Source: Ophiodon elongatus
Taxonomy: Eukaryota; Chordata; Actinopteri; Perciformes; Hexagrammidae
Reading direction: 5' to 3'
Length of the DNA: 64,000 nucleotides
NCBI GenBank assembly: GCA_016806645.1
Contig: JACSYO010002131.1
Span: forward strand, 348,001-412,000
The notes beneath the pieces were generated by a model. The model was not told the origin of the DNA. It made no database searches and saw nothing but the letters and a program-made list of their open reading frames with translations. The stretch's first letter is position 1. Each line of letters begins with the position of its first letter. The position numbers and the translations under genes are program-made. Below are positions 59,682-64,000 of this stretch, piece by piece.

Positions 59682-61628
59682 AACAGGGAAGAGAATGTGT
59701 TGCTGGCTGAAGGAAAGGGAGAAAACAAATGCCTCTACTCTTCATTTTCAGCTGTCACGAAAACAGTTGTTCGGCTCATGTGAAGCACCGAACGGGCTCC
59801 ACGTCTCGGATATCAGGCGCCATCAATATAATTGCTCCAGCTTAATTAACCCACGCTTCTTTTGAGCGCTTTCATAATCATGCAGAGAAATGGCGTCGCA
59901 GTCGTAATCCGTTTCCGTCATCGGTGCTCCCCGTCATCCTCCGCCTCCTCTCTCTTTTCTCTGTCACCACGACTCCATCTTCGCCTCCTTTGATGCAAAG
60001 CGAGATGACCACACGGTAAACTCTGGGTTCAGCTGAAAGGTCTGCTGATGTTTCAGTGGGAAGCCCGAGAGGAACCGGCGGCTGCTTGGTGATGAATTTT
60101 GAAAGTGAGCGTTGACTGTGCACTGCACCCTAGACTAACAGTTTATAAACTGTAATTAACTGCTTTTTATTGGTAAGTAAATCATTTATTCATGCTTTAT
60201 AGATCGTAACAGACCACAACTGTTAGTAAAGCTCGGGCTGTCCTCAGCCGAAGAAATTCTTAGGCGACTATATGATTTTCTCAATCATCGTTTTGATGAT
60301 TTAATCGACAGATTTGTGAAACTCTAAAAAGAAGTAACACAAAAGCACCACTTTAAATCTTGGAGACGTTTCTTGGGAAATAAGCCTCAGCATGAAAAGA
60401 AGGATAAAGAAAACAACTAATCGCCCAAAGACAGTTGACAAAGTGAGCGATGAGTCGAGTAATCGACTGAGAGTGAGCAGAAAAACATACAACGTCTCTT
60501 ATTGTCTGGTAAAAAAAATAAGTATTCCAGACTGGTACTAGACAAATGAAAGACTTTGTCTTTTTCTCCTAAGACTTACTCCAGGTTCGGTGTGCCGCTA
60601 TATTACTCGCGCCTCACAGCTGCCAGGAAACAGCCTCAACCTGCCTCTCTGAGTCCAACAGTGATTAAAGCTCCCGCCTTCTCCCGCCAAACCAAACCCG
60701 CATGAGTACTGTGTGTGAGTTTCGCTTGCTTTCGGGCGGCGACTGACTGATTCTCTTCCCGAGGATTACCACAGCCGAGCCCTGGCGCTGAGATCACTCT
60801 GCACTGCAGATACATCACGAGCTGCAGTCAACACATACCAAACTGCCCCCCGAGAGCCAAGAGTACCGAGAGATACCACTCGGGTGTTTGCATCCACGTT
60901 GCCATCTTTCCATGTAGCTAAATTGATTTGCTCTCCTTCAGCACTAGTTCATCCTTTTCCCTCCACGCTGCTTTTGTTACGTAACATAACAAGAATCCAG
61001 CAGACTACTCAAATCTGAAATAGCTATTATGGGGGATGAAGTCTGTCAACAGCAGTGCATTTCAATAAGAAACAGTCTGGCATCGTTGGCTTGTTATCCT
61101 GCCATCAGTAAGAGACGTTGGTGACGTGTCTTATCTTGTACAGTAAAAAAAAAAAAAAAACAGACAGAAATAAAAGGGCTCCGACTTCAAATTGCGCCTG
61201 CATTTGTCTTTAAGCGACCACTAGATTGTTGTTCGCAGAGCTGATGTAACAGGCTGCCGTCGAATAGGAAAACTTTCTCTCCCTCCGTCTCCATCTGGCC
61301 TCTTCCTCTTTATTTTAATCTCTTCTTCACAGCTCTGCGCTTTCCCCCCGTCTACCTCCGTTCATCTTTTGTCACGCTGCTGACTTTTTCATTCTCTCCC
61401 CGTTTCATGGCTCCCCGTTCTCCGTCTCACGGCAGGTCTTTGTCTCATTTCACTGCCATCCTCTTTCTTTTTCTCCACCGGACAGCGAGTGAAAAGGACA
61501 AAAAAATGGGCAAACAGTTCTGCCGGCCGACTCTTTCATTTCCTCTCTCTCCCTCTCTCTGTCTCTCTCGCTCGCTTAGCTTCCACCGGTGTTTGCGGCT
61601 CAGAACAAAGAGGCGCGCCCAGACACTC

Positions 61629-61680
61629 AGACACACACACACACACACAGACACACACACAGACACACACAGACACCCGG
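61629..61680. repeat. CA-rich microsatellite
   Basis: Interrupted CACAGACACA units. Confidence 0.9.
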
Positions 61681-62149
61681 ACACATCAACAGTGCACTGA
61701 AGTAGGTCAACTAGCATTAAGGTCACCTATATTGAGAATGTAGGCCTGAGGCTGAACCGCTGAAAGGTCAAGCCCGTGGCATTCGGGGGCGCGCGCGGCT
61801 GCTTCAGTATGTGGAGGCTTTGTTCAAGGCCCTCATGTTTAAGGCCCTCAACGTCTATGACATCACTTCATTTTAACAGTTGTTTGGGGGTCAGTGGGTC
61901 ACAGCGAGTGTCATGTGGATAGGGTCACGTGACCACTATCGAACCTCTTTAGAATTGTGAACACAGTGTTCAGTGGTACCAGACAGTAGAAATACAGAAT
62001 GTATCATGTAACCTAAATCCCTGAACATTTAAAAGTTAGGTAATGCTTTTAAAAAATTATATTTCAGTATATAAAGTAAATCTATCTGCCATGGTGACAG
62101 GTGACTTGACATTTTACCTGCCACAGGTAACATTTACCCTGTATTTGGC

Positions 62150-62530
62150 GCACGCGGCCACTTCCGGGTCTGAAAAGTGACGCCAATGCGGAAGTGCCTC
62201 AAACTTGAAGCATTCTTTCTGATGGCCATCAGGGGGCGACTCCTCTGGTTGCAAAAATAAGTCTGATTGAAAATGACCCTACTTCTCTCCTGATTTATTA
62301 CCTCAGTAAACATTGTAAATATGAGTTTATGGTCTCAAGCGCTGGTTTCAAGTCTTCTTCAATACAGCATGATGTTCATTTCGTAAATTATGGTCCCATT
62401 TAGAGTCAAATAGACTATAAAGCAGGTTATGCTTTAGGGCGGGGCTACTGTGATTGACAGGTTGCTATCAGAGCGTTGTCCGGTCTGGGAGTTGTCTGTG
62501 AAAGGGTTTGAGTTGTAAAGCAAAAAACAC
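62150..62530 (+). repeat. Dispersed repeat copy, inverted relative at 43345-43530
   Basis: Contains CACTTCCGGGTCTGAAAAGT and the shared block from CCCATTTAGAGTCAAATAGA to GTCTGGGAGTTGTC. No frame inside. Confidence 0.7.
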
Positions 62531-63384
62531 GGTGCGTTTTCAGTTCATGAACGTTAATTGTAACATTTCTGTCGCCTACAAATATCTTATTCAGCGTTCA
62601 GTTACACTTCGCTCCACACTCTCTCTTCACTTCTGGTTGCCATAAACCAAGTCCAAGTGTGCAGGCGCACTGATCGCTCGTGTTGCTGGACATTTGCATT
62701 AAAACGCACGAAAAATTACTTTTCACAAGATATCATACGAGGATATGTTGCACCATTACATAGTTTGCTCATGCCTAGTACGTATCTTGGTCACAATAAA
62801 AACAAATCTAATTGATCCATATGTATGTACATGTTTATACTGAAATAAATATCATAGGTTCATGGATTTTCTAATCTACCAGATATCAATGCCAGTATTG
62901 GCCTGACAAATTTACTATTGAATGGGCTGTAATATCATTGATATGAGCACACAGTTACCTATTTACACATCCAGCAGACAGAGAAACATTGACATTAATT
63001 TGGAGTCTTGTTTCTGGCCACCTGATGAACTTTTAGCTCCGTTTTTGGTCTCCACCAACTCCCGAGAGAAATATCTGGATCTTTATCTGCTGAATGCTCC
63101 ACTATGTTCACCAACAAGTGGCTAACTTTGTCGGTCTGCTGTTGGGTGCTGATAATAGTTTGATACTTTCAACTTGTCGATACTTGAGGCAGTAGACGCA
63201 TTGTGTTCACTAAGTAATGAGGGTGGACCACCAGCCCTATTGAAATGTCTATTAAAGTAGAACAGAGTAAAAAGAAAAACATCTTGAAGAAAAAAAAAAA
63301 AAACACTACATCATTCCCCACAATGGGGAATGATGTAGTGTTGTTCTCTCTGTCACACAAATACATCGCCCCACTGACACATAA

Positions 63385-63385
<1 letters not shown>

Positions 63386-63419
<34 letters not shown>

Positions 63420-63420
63420 C
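63386..63420. repeat. (CA)n microsatellite
   Basis: Short CA tract with CG interruptions, near a 20-bp imperfect palindrome at 63303-63344. Confidence 0.9.
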
Positions 63421-64000
63421 GCGTACAGAGACCCAGGTGTTGAGGCCATAAACACTCTCAGGACCGAATCTGTTCTCTGTCTGGAAGTAAATGGTGGAGG
63501 TCTGAAGCGCTTCACTGCTGTCACACCTGGGTACCGCTATGGCAGTTATATCTGCACAGCACCGTGATGTGCCGCTCCGCCTGAGGGGCCGCATGCAGAC
63601 GGTCTGCTGAGGAAGCTGAATCTTACCGTTTTACAATTCAGCACTGTTGCGTAAGAATGATGCACACGTGGAAATGAAGAGAGATTTAACAGGGAGTGCA
63701 GCAGAACTAATTTGGAGATCAATAAGGATACATTTTTATCTTAAAAAGACATAGAGCTGATCACGTTTCAGGGTGATGCTGTGTGTGATTGCCACAGGGT
63801 TTAAAGCGAACGGTAATTTTTATTTTGTATGAGTATTAACTTGTGTTTGGGGGGAAATTAAATTTGTGGTTTGATATGCCAATAAGAACCAAACCACACT
63901 TTATTGCTCAGGGAGTAGTGGCTCATAAAAGCTCCCATTAACGACTACTACTGTGCATTTCTAAGTACATCCACTCTCAGTCAGTTTGAACGTCATGGTT

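Noticed and set aside
63303..63344. Palindrome aacactacatcattccccacaatggggaatgatgtagtgtt as a terminator
   Set aside because: A striking inverted repeat, but hairpin terminators do not apply to vertebrate pol II genes; most likely a MITE remnant or fold-back repeat.

Overview
This is a vertebrate nuclear window, most likely from a ray-finned (teleost) fish. The genes are split into many short exons with GT-AG introns. Long CA/TG, GA, TA and AAT microsatellites lie between and inside genes, and the mobile DNA is of fish type (Tc1/mariner, CR1/L2-like and other non-LTR fragments, TTAA-flanked MITEs). I see no bacterial, phage or CRISPR organisation. All exon structures were read by eye from splice signals and reading-frame continuity; there is no transcript support.

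Layout: (1) 1-620 is the edge of a LINE reverse-transcriptase pseudogene. (2) 5171-19746, minus strand, is a 25-exon gene (gene A). Its N-terminal part is a chain of tiny exons carrying NPF motifs and its last two large exons encode an apolipoprotein L (APOL) domain. Three NPF exons and their intron DNA, including a Tc1 element, form a recent tandem duplication at 13713-18242. (3) 22492-36178, minus strand, is a 34-exon paralogue-like gene (gene B). Its last four exons match gene A in order and phase and again end in an APOL domain. Its N-terminal part has one 1.17-kb exon full of DPF, NPF and DLF endocytic motifs, followed by alternating acidic and basic modules. (4) 39536-43108, plus strand, is a single-exon CDS for a 1190-residue SecA-like ATPase with a TPR segment, preceded by a likely 5'UTR intron and, further up, an ISRE-like and a kB-like site. 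(5) 48307-55937, minus strand, is ndrg2 in 15 coding exons. (6) 55938-64000 shows only microsatellites and dispersed repeats.

The most notable content is a cluster of two large mosaic genes that join endocytic-adaptor peptide motifs to a membrane-active APOL domain, lying beside a eukaryotic SecA-like motor gene with possible interferon/NF-kB control sites. A shared role in membrane traffic or cell-autonomous defence is an inference from domains and proximity, not something the sequence proves. ndrg2 is an ordinary conserved neighbour.
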